Made by a program: the position numbers and the translations under genes
DNA from: a virus
IMG/VR virus record: IMGVR_UViG_3300009507_000012
Span: 27,745 to 91,744 of that record
Strand: one strand, 5' to 3'
DNA: 64,000 nucleotides
In this document: positions 1 to 8,547 of the stretch, one piece after another
Position numbering within the stretch: position 1 is the first letter of the stretch
Layout: the number at the start of each line of letters is the position of its first letter
The notes under the pieces: generated by a model
What the model was told of the DNA's origin: nothing
What the model saw: only the letters and a program-made list of their open reading frames with translations
The model's database searches: none

Positions 1-1189
1 TTATTTTGTCTAATTCTATTTTACTAAAACCATAAATTGCTTTTAAAATTGCCTTACTACCTCTTTTCATAGTAAGAAGTCCTCTAAGTTTAGAACTCTT
101 TAATGCTTCATTAAGTTCTAAAGATTCGTTAACGAACTCACTAAAACTTTCGTATATTTTTGATTCTTTCATTTCTTTTGCCTTTGTTTTTAAGTCTTTT
201 AATTCATCTTTAACTTTACTGCCTTTAGCATATCTTTCAATACCCCAGTTAAATGCTGCGGTAAATAGCTTATCGAATGGGAGTTTTGAGAATTTTCTAC
301 CGAAGGTTGATTGATCTAACCAGTCTGAAAATGTATTAGCCATTTCTTTAGAAAGTTTAATACCTTCAACTGAATTAGTTTCTCCATTTACTACTGATTT
401 TAATAGCTTTTTTGCACTTACTCTAGCTTCAGTAACTGCTGATTCTAAAATATCAGAAGAATCAAATTCATATTCTTCTAACTTATTTATTAGTTCTTTG
501 TCATTCTTAGCCTCGAAGTCATAATCATGCTCTCCACTAACAACTACATAATATCCTCTACCTTTTTTATAAATCTCAGCATTAGAACCTTGTCCATCTG
601 ATGTAGATCCTATATGATCTTTTGAGTCATATGTTCCTTCAGTAACTGCAGATTCTAAAATATCAAATATGTGGAAACCTCCACCTGTCATTTTATCTGA
701 CCATTCAACGTGTTTAAGTTCTACTTCTGGATGAACCTTCTTAATAGAATCAATTACCTTTTCTGGGCTAATTTTATAACCGTACTTAATTTGAATTCTT
801 TTCTTGTTAAGTTTAGTAATTTTTGGCTTAGTATTACCTGTGTAGTCTATTGCTAATTGATATGTAACGTCTGATTTATTTAAACCTTCATCTACTGATT
901 CTGTAACAAGATTATTTAATATCTTTCTACCATAACCTGAAAGGCTTACGCCGTCTTCTTCTATTTTAAAAAATCTTTTATTACCTCTTGTCCATTTTGA
1001 TGGAGCAGAAGAATGTTGTCCAACTATTTCGTTAAATTCATCAACTGTAATTTTACCGTCTTTTAATGCTTCAATAATTGCATTTCTAACTTTAGCTGAA
1101 CCTCCTACAGTTTTAGCAGGGTAATTTTCAGTATATCTTCTTTTAAGCGTTATATTTCTTTCGTTTAAAAAGTCTTCGAATGTTGCCAT
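1..1189 (-). CDS. Putative capsid-targeted internal head protein (partial, C-terminus beyond window)
   Basis: The frame is open from the ATG at 1189 to the left edge with no stop (about 396 codons visible), so the gene is cut by the window. It starts MATFEDFLNER. This matches the T4 internal-protein signal (IPIII begins MKTYQEFIAEA) and includes an L-x-E site where the T4 prohead protease would cut. The segment DILESAVTE occurs twice inside (around 445-480 and 640-670), and a second FSEFVNE motif lies near 130-160. I do not recognise an enzyme domain. A late-promoter-like motif lies 28 bp upstream. I infer an internal head protein processed at several sites; a structural role of another kind is possible. 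Confidence 0.7.
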   Translation of the reverse strand, partial: MATFEDFLNERNITLKRRYTENYPAKTVGGSAKVRNAIIEALKDGKITVDEFNEIVGQHSSAPSKWTRGNKRFFKIEEDGVSLSGYGRKILNNLVTESVDEGLNKSDVTYQLAIDYTGNTKPKITKLNKKRIQIKYGYKISPEKVIDSIKKVHPEVELKHVEWSDKMTGGGFHIFDILESAVTEGTYDSKDHIGSTSDGQGSNAEIYKKGRGYYVVVSGEHDYDFEAKNDKELINKLEEYEFDSSDILESAVTEARVSAKKLLKSVVNGETNSVEGIKLSKEMANTFSDWLDQSTFGRKFSKLPFDKLFTAAFNWGIERYAKGSKVKDELKDLKTKAKEMKESKIYESFSEFVNESLELNEALKSSKLRGLLTMKRGSKAILKAIYGFSKIELDKI

Positions 1190-1216
1190 TATTTTTATTT
1201 ATTTTTATCTATTTTA

Positions 1217-1225
1217 TTATATATC
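1217..1225 (-). promoter_or_regulatory. Late-promoter-like motif GATATATAA
   Basis: On the minus strand this reads GATATATAA. It overlaps the TGA stop of the preceding gene and lies 28 bp before the ATG at 1189. The same 9-mer precedes at least six other phage starts at 20-38 bp, which suggests a phage-specific -10-type element comparable to the T4 late promoter TATAAATA. Confidence 0.6.
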
Positions 1226-2234
1226 AAATTTTTACTTTAACTTTAATCGTATTTTGAGTGACTTGTGCTATTTTTAATTCTTTAGCATTACTAGGTAATT
1301 GTTCCTTATAATAAATACCTTGCACTTTTTTCTTACCAGATTTTCCAGTAGTTCTAATAAATACAAACTTTTCTTCAATATCTCCAAATCCTTCCGCTAC
1401 TTCTTTTTCTATTTTCTTAAAGGTTTTTACATTTGTATTAACGTCTTGGCTTAAAATCTTATTAATTTCTGAAACTGTTTTTGCGTCACCGATATTACCT
1501 ATTACATTCCCTTGAAACTTTACAATTATTTCACCTTTTGCACCTTGTTTAAGTTTAAAATCTTTGTCGGCTGCTGCTGGTATTGTGTCTAAGTCTTTAA
1601 AATATTTGAGCAATGTAGTATATTCTCCTTTTGCTGCACTTTTTTCTGCAGTTTGACCTGCTGTTGTAGTAGGGTCTAATTCAGTAATACCATCTCTAAC
1701 TGCTAAATATAAATTTCTAATATCTGTAATAGCCTGTGCTCTGATTGCAGCATGTCTTGCTCCTGTTCTCCACCCTGTTAAAAAACCATCCGTTGTTCTT
1801 GTTACTTCTTTTAGTTCTGCTATTCCAGCATTTAAAAATTTACCAGTTTTTGGATCGAATAAGTTTAAGTCTACGTCTGCACTACCTCCGCCTATTGTTA
1901 AGTTTTCAACAAGATACGCCATTAATATTTCACCTGATCCAATGCCTGTTCTTTTTAAATTAAATAATGTATTTGTTGAATCGATATCTTCACTCATTAA
2001 TTGAAAAACTTCTTGCATTGTAGAATCATCTATTTTTGTTAAAGTTAATCTCTTTGAAAAGGGGGATTTTCCTTTAAAATAATCTTTGTTAATAAGATCA
2101 AACATTTCTTGCTTTGCCTTTAAATTATTTAATTGACCTAGTGATTGATATTTGCCTACACTTGCTTCTAGTAAAAGATCTTCTCTTTTAGCTACTTTAT
2201 TCATTAATATTTGAAAATCTGTTCTTATACTCAT
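1224..2234 (-). CDS. Unknown head-region protein, possible PD-(D/E)XK nuclease fold
   Basis: This 336-aa protein lies in the head-associated block, one base downstream of the ligase/NMNAT fusion gene. Around residues 99-145 it has an early GSGE, then ADVDL, then AELKEV. This spacing resembles the E...D...ExK core of PD-(D/E)XK nucleases, followed by a helical segment rich in Arg and Ala. Near the N-terminus LLLEAS is a possible L-x-E prohead protease site. The C-terminal third is Lys-rich. The nuclease reading is an inference from spacing only; otherwise it is an unrecognised phage protein, probably made late together with its neighbours. Confidence 0.6.
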   Translation of the reverse strand: MSIRTDFQILMNKVAKREDLLLEASVGKYQSLGQLNNLKAKQEMFDLINKDYFKGKSPFSKRLTLTKIDDSTMQEVFQLMSEDIDSTNTLFNLKRTGIGSGEILMAYLVENLTIGGGSADVDLNLFDPKTGKFLNAGIAELKEVTRTTDGFLTGWRTGARHAAIRAQAITDIRNLYLAVRDGITELDPTTTAGQTAEKSAAKGEYTTLLKYFKDLDTIPAAADKDFKLKQGAKGEIIVKFQGNVIGNIGDAKTVSEINKILSQDVNTNVKTFKKIEKEVAEGFGDIEEKFVFIRTTGKSGKKKVQGIYYKEQLPSNAKELKIAQVTQNTIKVKVKI

Positions 2235-2235
2235 C

Positions 2236-4074
2236 TTATTTGCCTTTAAATTCTGAAAATGTTAAAACCTGTTCTTGTAGTTCAACGCTTTCTTCCATTG
2301 TTTGTTTTAATAACTTATACATTTTGTACATAGACTTAGGAGTCATGGACTTATATGTCTTTTCGTCTCCATCTAATAAAGCGTTTCTTACCTTTGTTGC
2401 ACTAATGTTATCGTCTGTCCTTGGAATTTCTTCTAATCTGAAGCTATCTTCAACTCCTAATTCTCCTCTATATTTTGGGTTATTAACTTGATAGCCATAG
2501 GTTTTCATTCTATCACTACCTGTTCCCCATAATACAGGTTCATACTTAGGTCTCATAGCATTAAACATTTTGTCAATTGCTGCGGTATCTATAACGTACA
2601 CTGTCTCAATAGGATATTCCTTCATCACTTGTTTTATCATATTAACCTGCATTGTTTCATCAAAAGGTCTTTTAAAACTATCTTCTTTCTTTTTCTTTTT
2701 AGCTTTAACTAAAAATATAACCGTTGGAAGTCCATTTTGTTTATGTAAATGTTCAACTACTTTAACATGTCCTAAAGTAAATGGCTGAAACCTACCAACA
2801 AACATATTAACTTCTTTAGCTCCTCTTTCAGGATGGTTTACTTTTAAACCTTCGTTAATTGGATTTGTTTGTCCCTTAAGTGTATCGTTAATTTTAAAAG
2901 TTTTAAAATCCATTACACCATCTTCCTCTACTTTTTCGTAAATTCTTGCCTCAATCTTTTCTATAATACCATTTAAACTATTAAATGTATCTCCTGCTAA
3001 AACTCCATTTTCTTTCTGTCTCTTCTTTCTAAAAGTGCCTAACGTTATTTTTAATAATTCTGCAACTTCTCTTGATTCATTAACAAGTCTAATAGTTTCT
3101 TGGTTTGTTATCATTTTTGGGTTTAAATCAAATGATTCATTGTTTGCAAATTCAGCGCTATCAAAATTCATACCAATAAAACTTGCGCCATTGTCTTTTA
3201 TAAATGAATTAAAACCTGCTGTCATTAATTCTAAATATCTCTCATCAACTTCTTTACTTTCAAGTTGTATTTCACTAAAATCAAACGCATTAAAATATTC
3301 AATAAGTTTTACTACAGTAATTTGATACGCATCTGAACTCTTTCTCTCTTCTTGTTCTTTAATTTCTTTTAATGGACTCTGTAGTTTAAAGTTTTTTAAT
3401 GATTTGCCCTCTACGAAACTTACAACTAATCCATCAATGTCTTTATGAATATCATTGTTTAACATTGACTTATGAATTGACTCGTTAAATGTTGTAAATG
3501 CTCTATAAGAAAAACCAAAATCTTGTAATTCTATTTTTGCTTGCTCTCCTTGTAAACTTAGTATATTAACTAACTTTTCTTTTTGGTGATCGGAAAGGAT
3601 ACCTTCATAAACAACCTCAGGAGATTGAACTTCTAAAAGATTAGCCCATTTTTCTAAAATCTTAGGATCTCTAATTACTTTTTTAATCTGGGTTCTGTCT
3701 TCATTTAATACTTGAATATGTGTTAATATAAGACTATTTTTTGGAAGTGTATCATATTCAATGTCTACTGTCTTTTCACTAACCATATAATCAAATCCAA
3801 ATTTCCAATCACTTGGCATCTGTTGAATAGTCTCATCTAATATTGCATCAAAATGGCCTATGCCTTTTTCATAATAAGCGACAATTGTTCTATCTATTTT
3901 ATTAAGTGGCTGTTTATTTCCTGATTTATAAAATTCTAAAAGTCTATCTTCTCTTCTTACATGTAAGCTACTTGCTTGAATCTTTTCAGTAACTAAACAT
4001 TTTTGTGTTAAAAGATTATTAAAATCCTCTTTTTCAACTGACTCATAATATGTTCTTAAATCTTGTAATGCCAT
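2236..4074 (-). CDS. Ligase-fold domain fused to NMN adenylyltransferase-like domain
   Basis: The protein has 612 residues. The N-terminal part (about 20-235) resembles RNA ligases of the T4 Rnl2 type: EKIQASS at 30-36 at the place of motif I (candidate Lys31), a GFDY...IEYDTLP segment at the place of motif III, and DGLVV followed by NFKLQSP at the places of motifs IV and V. Motif I has Ala where Gly is usual, so activity is uncertain. The C-terminal domain (about 422-575) is a nucleotidyltransferase of the cytidylyltransferase/NMNAT type, with GRFQPFTLGH at 427-436 and NISATKVR near 556-563. The protein ends LTFSEFKGK, resembling the capsid-targeting motif but at the wrong end. It could serve NAD synthesis or nucleic-acid end repair; the fusion is not one I know by name. 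Confidence 0.75.
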   Translation of the reverse strand: MALQDLRTYYESVEKEDFNNLLTQKCLVTEKIQASSLHVRREDRLLEFYKSGNKQPLNKIDRTIVAYYEKGIGHFDAILDETIQQMPSDWKFGFDYMVSEKTVDIEYDTLPKNSLILTHIQVLNEDRTQIKKVIRDPKILEKWANLLEVQSPEVVYEGILSDHQKEKLVNILSLQGEQAKIELQDFGFSYRAFTTFNESIHKSMLNNDIHKDIDGLVVSFVEGKSLKNFKLQSPLKEIKEQEERKSSDAYQITVVKLIEYFNAFDFSEIQLESKEVDERYLELMTAGFNSFIKDNGASFIGMNFDSAEFANNESFDLNPKMITNQETIRLVNESREVAELLKITLGTFRKKRQKENGVLAGDTFNSLNGIIEKIEARIYEKVEEDGVMDFKTFKINDTLKGQTNPINEGLKVNHPERGAKEVNMFVGRFQPFTLGHVKVVEHLHKQNGLPTVIFLVKAKKKKKEDSFKRPFDETMQVNMIKQVMKEYPIETVYVIDTAAIDKMFNAMRPKYEPVLWGTGSDRMKTYGYQVNNPKYRGELGVEDSFRLEEIPRTDDNISATKVRNALLDGDEKTYKSMTPKSMYKMYKLLKQTMEESVELQEQVLTFSEFKGK

Positions 4075-4085
4075 TTTTTATAATT

Positions 4086-4538
4086 TTATGATACTTTCTT
4101 TAACTCGTTAAATACTATATTGTGCTCTTGTAAATATACATCAGTATTAACATAAAGTTCTCCTAACATCTTTTCATTATCAGGATCAGTTACATCAGTT
4201 ATTGTTAATAAAGTAATGTTTACCTTTTCACCTGCTCTACCTGCCCAACCTAATTGAGTATCATTTAACCAATACTGTGAATTACCAAATCTATAAGTCG
4301 GCAAGTCTGGTTTATTACCATTTGGCTGAACTGTAAACGCTTGGTAGTGTACAAACATTTTGTTACCTTTCCATGTTTGAATTCTACGTTCAGCGTCTTT
4401 AACTGTCTTTGATGTTCTAGGCATTAAACTTTTAAAAAGCTTCATATCTACTTTATCTCTATTAGACAATACTTCTGGTTTGAAATTGTCCATACTTGAT
4501 TCGTTTAAGAATTCTTCAAATAGTTTTATCTTTTTCAT
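4086..4538 (-). CDS. Putative capsid-targeted internal protein
   Basis: I chose the internal ATG (150 aa, MKKIKLFEEFLNESS) over the upstream ATG at 4556, because the N-terminus then matches the capsid-targeting pattern F-x-x-F-L-x-E seen in several genes here, and because the upstream start would overlap the preceding gene. The L-N-E site would be cut by a T4-type prohead protease. The rest (RRIQTWKGNKMFVHYQ, then a WLNDTQLGWAGRAGE stretch and a beta-rich C-terminus) matches no family I recognise. It lies 8 bp downstream of the ligase-like gene and 12 bp upstream of the fusion gene, so probably in one late transcript. Confidence 0.7.
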   Translation of the reverse strand: MKKIKLFEEFLNESSMDNFKPEVLSNRDKVDMKLFKSLMPRTSKTVKDAERRIQTWKGNKMFVHYQAFTVQPNGNKPDLPTYRFGNSQYWLNDTQLGWAGRAGEKVNITLLTITDVTDPDNEKMLGELYVNTDVYLQEHNIVFNELKKVS

Positions 4539-4545
4539 AATATAT

Positions 4546-5811
4546 TTATCTTCCATATTTTATTATACCCATAAGTTGATTGATCGCAGCAAATGTACCT
4601 GTAAGTTTCATAATCTTACCTTTGTATTTAAACACTATTCCCTCAGTTGGTACAATACCTTCAATACCTCCAATACTTTCTAATCTTTCTAATTCTGCTT
4701 CTATCTTAGCGACTTGTTTTAAATCACCATTAAGTTTAACATTAGCAGCTGCTTTTCTAATCTTATCGTGTAGGTTTTTCTTTTCTAAATCAGGATTTGC
4801 AGCAACAAAATTACTTGCATTTAATAATACATCTTTTCCTAACTCTAAAAATAAGTTTTCAAATGGTAAAATATTTTGCTTATACTTTTTACCTTTTATC
4901 TTGTCAAACTCTTTAATTTTTTTCATTTGTTCAGGAGTAGCAATCTTTTTCATAGCAACCATATTCATAGTTTGCTTGTCATTGTATGCCCATCTTAAAA
5001 ATAAACCTTCCTTTAAATCACTTGAAATATCTGCAAAATCTTTTTCAATTTCTCTTCTCCACCATGCTTCATGATACATTTTAACCTCGTCACCGTCTGA
5101 TAAATTAAATACATCTCTTAAATCATTTAATTTACTGTGATAATAACTTTGTCTCTTTTCAAAATCTATGTTTTTCTGAAGTTTAAGTATTTGTGGAGGA
5201 ATAATTGTAAATGTCTTTTGTACATCTGCCTCTATACCTTTAAGAAGTCTTGCAAGTTTTGCACCTGTTTGTTGTGACATATTAACTATATTACCTTTGC
5301 CATCAGTTTCTGCCATGCCGTGAAATTGAATAACATCTCTGTCATAATTAATCACATTAGGGTTCTTAGAATAAATTAACTCCATATTAAGAAAGTTTTG
5401 TCCATTGTTAAATTCTTGGTGATCGCTTAAACTTAATAATGCAGCTTCTAAATCTGTTGCAGCATAGATAAAAGTATCTTCTACTAGTTTTGATGCATGG
5501 CCCGTGAACATTTTAATAACTCCATCTAAAGATACTGGAGCTTGTAGTTGCCCTTTATTTCTTGAGAAAAGAACTTGACCATCTCTTACTGTAACAAAGA
5601 AATTTTGACCGTCTGTTTTTTCAGTAGGACCTTCTTCAAAATGTATTTCACCTTGTAATGAATTTGTAACAATAGTTTTAAAATCTTGGAAAGTTAAATC
5701 ATTATAATCAAAGGGGTGAGGCATGTGACCTGCAGCTCCTCCTTCTAAAATCAAATTACCCTCTACTATCTGAGCCTTTTCGACTAGAAATTGTTCGTAA
5801 GTTAATAACAT
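4546..5811 (-). CDS. ATP-dependent ligase-like nucleotidyltransferase with capsid-targeting N-terminus
   Basis: The 421-aa product begins MLLTYEQFLVEKAQIVEG, a close match to the T4 capsid-targeting sequence, with candidate cleavage sites LVE, IVE and ILE in the first 23 residues. The body has the covalent nucleotidyltransferase core of RNA/DNA ligases: motif I EKTDGQNF with candidate Lys65, a motif III-like FLNMELIY near 140, and motif IV/V-like TEGIVFKYKGKIMKL near the C-terminus. A helical insert of about 150 residues separates motifs III and IV. The gene sits between an acidic head protein and another capsid-targeted protein. I infer a ligase-family enzyme carried inside the head; substrate unknown (RNA, DNA or protein AMPylation). 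Confidence 0.75.
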   Translation of the reverse strand: MLLTYEQFLVEKAQIVEGNLILEGGAAGHMPHPFDYNDLTFQDFKTIVTNSLQGEIHFEEGPTEKTDGQNFFVTVRDGQVLFSRNKGQLQAPVSLDGVIKMFTGHASKLVEDTFIYAATDLEAALLSLSDHQEFNNGQNFLNMELIYSKNPNVINYDRDVIQFHGMAETDGKGNIVNMSQQTGAKLARLLKGIEADVQKTFTIIPPQILKLQKNIDFEKRQSYYHSKLNDLRDVFNLSDGDEVKMYHEAWWRREIEKDFADISSDLKEGLFLRWAYNDKQTMNMVAMKKIATPEQMKKIKEFDKIKGKKYKQNILPFENLFLELGKDVLLNASNFVAANPDLEKKNLHDKIRKAAANVKLNGDLKQVAKIEAELERLESIGGIEGIVPTEGIVFKYKGKIMKLTGTFAAINQLMGIIKYGR

Positions 5812-5826
5812 GTCTATATTTTATTT

Positions 5827-6330
5827 TTATCCTAAAGATGACTGTAACATTCCTACAGCAGTTCCATAGTCTCCATCAGCTTTCTTTAACATTCCTTCAG
5901 CAGCTTCTTTAGCTTTAGCCTCGTCAAAATCATCACCAAATGCTTTTTTATACATTGTCATAGCCATTTCCATAAAATCTTCATCAGACTTAACTTCAGC
6001 TTCTTCAACTTTAGATTCTTCTACTTTGTAAGTTTCTCCACCTACTTTAAATTCTTCTTTATCTTCTTCTTTTGCTTTTTTAACAGCTGCTCCGAATGCA
6101 TTACCTTCAGTTTCTACCTCATCAGTTTCACCAACTAATTTACTAAAAAATTCAGTTCTTTGTTCTTCAGCTATTTCAGCAACAGTAGTTACTTCATATT
6201 CAGCTAATAGATCAGTAAATCTCTGAGCTTCAGATGTTCTCTTTGTAGACGCTTCTTCTTTTATCTTAGTGTCTATTGCTGCTTTTCTAGTTTCAGAAAA
6301 TGTAGCAAATGATTGAATTTGTGTTTCCAT
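5827..6330 (-). CDS. Acidic scaffold-like head protein
   Basis: This 167-aa, Glu/Lys-rich, mostly helical protein begins METQIQSFATFSE, a weaker form of the capsid-targeting motif without L-x-E. The middle is a charged, low-complexity segment with many Glu (about residues 70-120). The C-terminus (MYKKAFGDDFDEAKAKEAAEGM) looks like a compact helical bundle. Composition and position at the head of the block resemble T4 prohead core proteins, but no specific homologue is recognised. A GATATATAA motif lies 33 bp upstream, so this is probably the first gene of the 1-6330 late unit. Confidence 0.65.
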   Translation of the reverse strand: METQIQSFATFSETRKAAIDTKIKEEASTKRTSEAQRFTDLLAEYEVTTVAEIAEEQRTEFFSKLVGETDEVETEGNAFGAAVKKAKEEDKEEFKVGGETYKVEESKVEEAEVKSDEDFMEMAMTMYKKAFGDDFDEAKAKEAAEGMLKKADGDYGTAVGMLQSSLG

Positions 6331-6362
6331 TTTTATTATGTTTTTTTATTACTATATTATAA

Positions 6363-6371
6363 TTATATATC
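6363..6371 (-). promoter_or_regulatory. Late-promoter-like motif GATATATAA
   Basis: The minus-strand 9-mer lies 33 bp upstream of the ATG at 6330, in the short gap after uvsW. It would start the head-protein unit that runs to the left edge. Confidence 0.6.
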
Positions 6372-6381
6372 ACCTTAAATA

Positions 6382-7881
6382 TCACTCAAATTGAAATTTC
6401 TTTACACTGTACTCAAACTGTTGTTCTTTGTATATTGATTGTCTTGCTTTAGAGTGTTTCATTAAATAATTACTCCATTCTGTAGTGGCCAAATCATCTA
6501 CAAAGTCTATAATAAGAACACTACTTTTAGAGTGATGTTGTCTTAATCCTCTACCAATTGATTGTCTAATAATAACCTCAGACTTAAAACTTTCTGTAAA
6601 AAAGATATTGTGAATTTTTTTAATTGATATACCTGTAGAGAATGTACCATAACTTGCAACGATTGCAACCTCATCTCCAGCTTCCATCTTTTTCTTATAC
6701 TCTTCTCTAATATCTTTGTCTGTGCCGCCATCTACATAATAGACTGCTTTATTACTTTCTTGTCTAAGTTTTTCATAAACCTTTTTTCCATGTTCAATCC
6801 TATGAAAAAGTACAAGGCTGTTTCTTGGTATTTTACCAATAACCTTACATATGAAATTTAGCCTTGGCTCTGAATTAATTATGTAGTTTTGTTCTAATTG
6901 AAATAAGTCCTTGTTTTCATATCTGTTTTGGGCCATTTCTGTAAAGGCATTCTTAGCACTTTCAGGTGCATAATCCATTTCAATTACTTTAACCTTACAA
7001 TTTGCTATATACCCCTCTTGTTGTAAGAAACTAGCACTCACCTCACTAATTAGTGGACCTGTATAAGCCATCAATGTTAAACGATCTAATGTGCCGTCTT
7101 TAGGAATTGTACCTGAAAGACCATATCTATATTCTGCATTTACACATTTCTGTAAGATTGTTTTAATAGATTGGCTTTTCATTTTGTGGCACTCATCAAT
7201 TATAACCGCATCGAACTGGTCAAAGTATTCTTGTTTCTTTTTTACAAGAGATTGATATGTGCCTATTACTACATTCCTACCATCTCTAATCTTTTTACCA
7301 CTAAATATTTGTTGAATTTTTATGTTGACTCTATTTGCATAATTATAGTCTGAAAAATCTTCAGTTGCTTGAACAACCAATGAAACATTAGGTACAATGA
7401 ATAAAATCTTCTTTGCCTTTTCTTGTTCTAATAAATAAGCAACTGTAAGGAAACTAATTAATGTCTTTCCTGCAGACGTAGCAAGTTCACTAAGACACTT
7501 TCTAAACTTAAGGATATTATACGCAGCTTCTATTTGATAGTCCCTAGGAGTTATCTCTGAACCTTCAAAGAAGGCCAAAGCCCACTTCTCAAAATAAGAT
7601 GCTGTAACATTCTTATCAAACAGCTCTTTAACGCCATTGATATTAAGTTCAAATCTATATTCTTTACAAACATTATAAACATATCTCCATAAACCTGCCG
7701 GAATCCACTTATTATCTTTAAAATATGAAATGTACCCATCCCATATTCCTTTTTTTACTAGAGGATTAAATCTCCAGCTGTCGATTCTTTTAGTTAGTGA
7801 TATGTTTAGTTGTTCAAGTTCAAGCTCAGATGCTTCATCAACTCTTAAATATTGTTTATTCTCTGTGAGAGTAAGCTCCAT
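6382..7881 (-). CDS. uvsW: UvsW-type DNA helicase
   Basis: This 499-aa SF2 helicase matches T4 UvsW in size and motif layout. In T4, UvsW unwinds branched DNA and R-loops and turns replication from origin-dependent to recombination-dependent. Walker A is ATSAGKT at 134-140, the DEAD-type box is IIDECH at 226-231, motif III is LSGTIP, and motif VI is QSIGRGLRQ in the second RecA domain. An N-terminal accessory domain of about 110 residues precedes the helicase core, as in UvsW. The uvsY-like gene lies directly upstream, the same pairing as in T4. High confidence. Confidence 0.93.
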   Translation of the reverse strand: MELTLTENKQYLRVDEASELELEQLNISLTKRIDSWRFNPLVKKGIWDGYISYFKDNKWIPAGLWRYVYNVCKEYRFELNINGVKELFDKNVTASYFEKWALAFFEGSEITPRDYQIEAAYNILKFRKCLSELATSAGKTLISFLTVAYLLEQEKAKKILFIVPNVSLVVQATEDFSDYNYANRVNIKIQQIFSGKKIRDGRNVVIGTYQSLVKKKQEYFDQFDAVIIDECHKMKSQSIKTILQKCVNAEYRYGLSGTIPKDGTLDRLTLMAYTGPLISEVSASFLQQEGYIANCKVKVIEMDYAPESAKNAFTEMAQNRYENKDLFQLEQNYIINSEPRLNFICKVIGKIPRNSLVLFHRIEHGKKVYEKLRQESNKAVYYVDGGTDKDIREEYKKKMEAGDEVAIVASYGTFSTGISIKKIHNIFFTESFKSEVIIRQSIGRGLRQHHSKSSVLIIDFVDDLATTEWSNYLMKHSKARQSIYKEQQFEYSVKKFQFE

Positions 7882-7897
7882 TCATTCAACATAATTT

Positions 7898-8341
7898 TTA
7901 AACGAGATCTTTAATTGCAAGTCTATTACGTACTGCAAATCCCATATTATCGAGAGTCTTTATTGATTCTCTATAAAATTCAACTTGATTTTCTAACTGA
8001 GATAAAATCATTTTATCATCTGCTAATTCAGCTTCTAAAAATTGTGCTTTTATTTTATCAGTTAATTTATAATCATAGTTGTAATATCTTATCCAAGCCT
8101 CTTTCCATTTAATGTCAACTTGTTTTTTCTGCTCTTTTGTTTTAAGCTGTACATACATTAGCTGTTCCACCATTAATTGTCTTGTATGTAAAATATCACC
8201 GATAACAATTTCCATTCCACTTAATGTCTTAATACCATGTGCAAGTGCAGTTATCTTTTTAGTCCATCTTTCTCTCTGTACTCCTAACTTTTCATCTAAC
8301 TTTAATATCTTACTTGCCTTTGTGTCTTTTTGTTGTTCCAT
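7898..8341 (-). CDS. uvsY: UvsY-like recombination mediator
   Basis: The 147-aa, largely helical product is close in length to T4 UvsY (137 aa), which loads UvsX recombinase on gp32-coated single strands. The C-terminal segment (LENQVEFYRESIKTLDNMGF) resembles the UvsY C-terminus, where a helix with an aromatic pair precedes a GFAI motif; here it is GFAVRNRL. Position next to uvsW agrees with T4 gene order. Sequence similarity is weak by eye, so the call rests on length, C-terminal pattern and context together. The start overlaps the stop of the small gene upstream. Confidence 0.72.
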   Translation of the reverse strand: MEQQKDTKASKILKLDEKLGVQRERWTKKITALAHGIKTLSGMEIVIGDILHTRQLMVEQLMYVQLKTKEQKKQVDIKWKEAWIRYYNYDYKLTDKIKAQFLEAELADDKMILSQLENQVEFYRESIKTLDNMGFAVRNRLAIKDLV

Positions 8342-8547
8342 TAAAATAGTCCTTTCTTATTACTTTTACTTTTTATAAACGTCGATGTAGTCAATTTCTT
8401 TTTAAATTTAGGCTGACTCATCTTAATACCTTTACCTTCAAAATCTTCTTTGTTAAATTTAAAATCTAACATTTTCTTTAAATTTTTAAACCTGTTTTTA
8501 TCTCTATAAAACTTGTCTAATTCCTCATCCATATCTATGTCAAACAT
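8341..8547 (-). CDS. Small basic protein of unknown function
   Basis: The 68-aa product starts with an acidic segment (MFDIDMDEELDKF) and is then strongly Lys-rich. It overlaps the primase gene upstream by 8 bases and shares a base with the uvsY-like gene downstream, so it is translated as part of the replication unit. I recognise no family. Its position between primase and uvsY suggests a replication accessory factor, by context only. Confidence 0.6.
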   Translation of the reverse strand: MFDIDMDEELDKFYRDKNRFKNLKKMLDFKFNKEDFEGKGIKMSQPKFKKKLTTSTFIKSKSNKKGLF

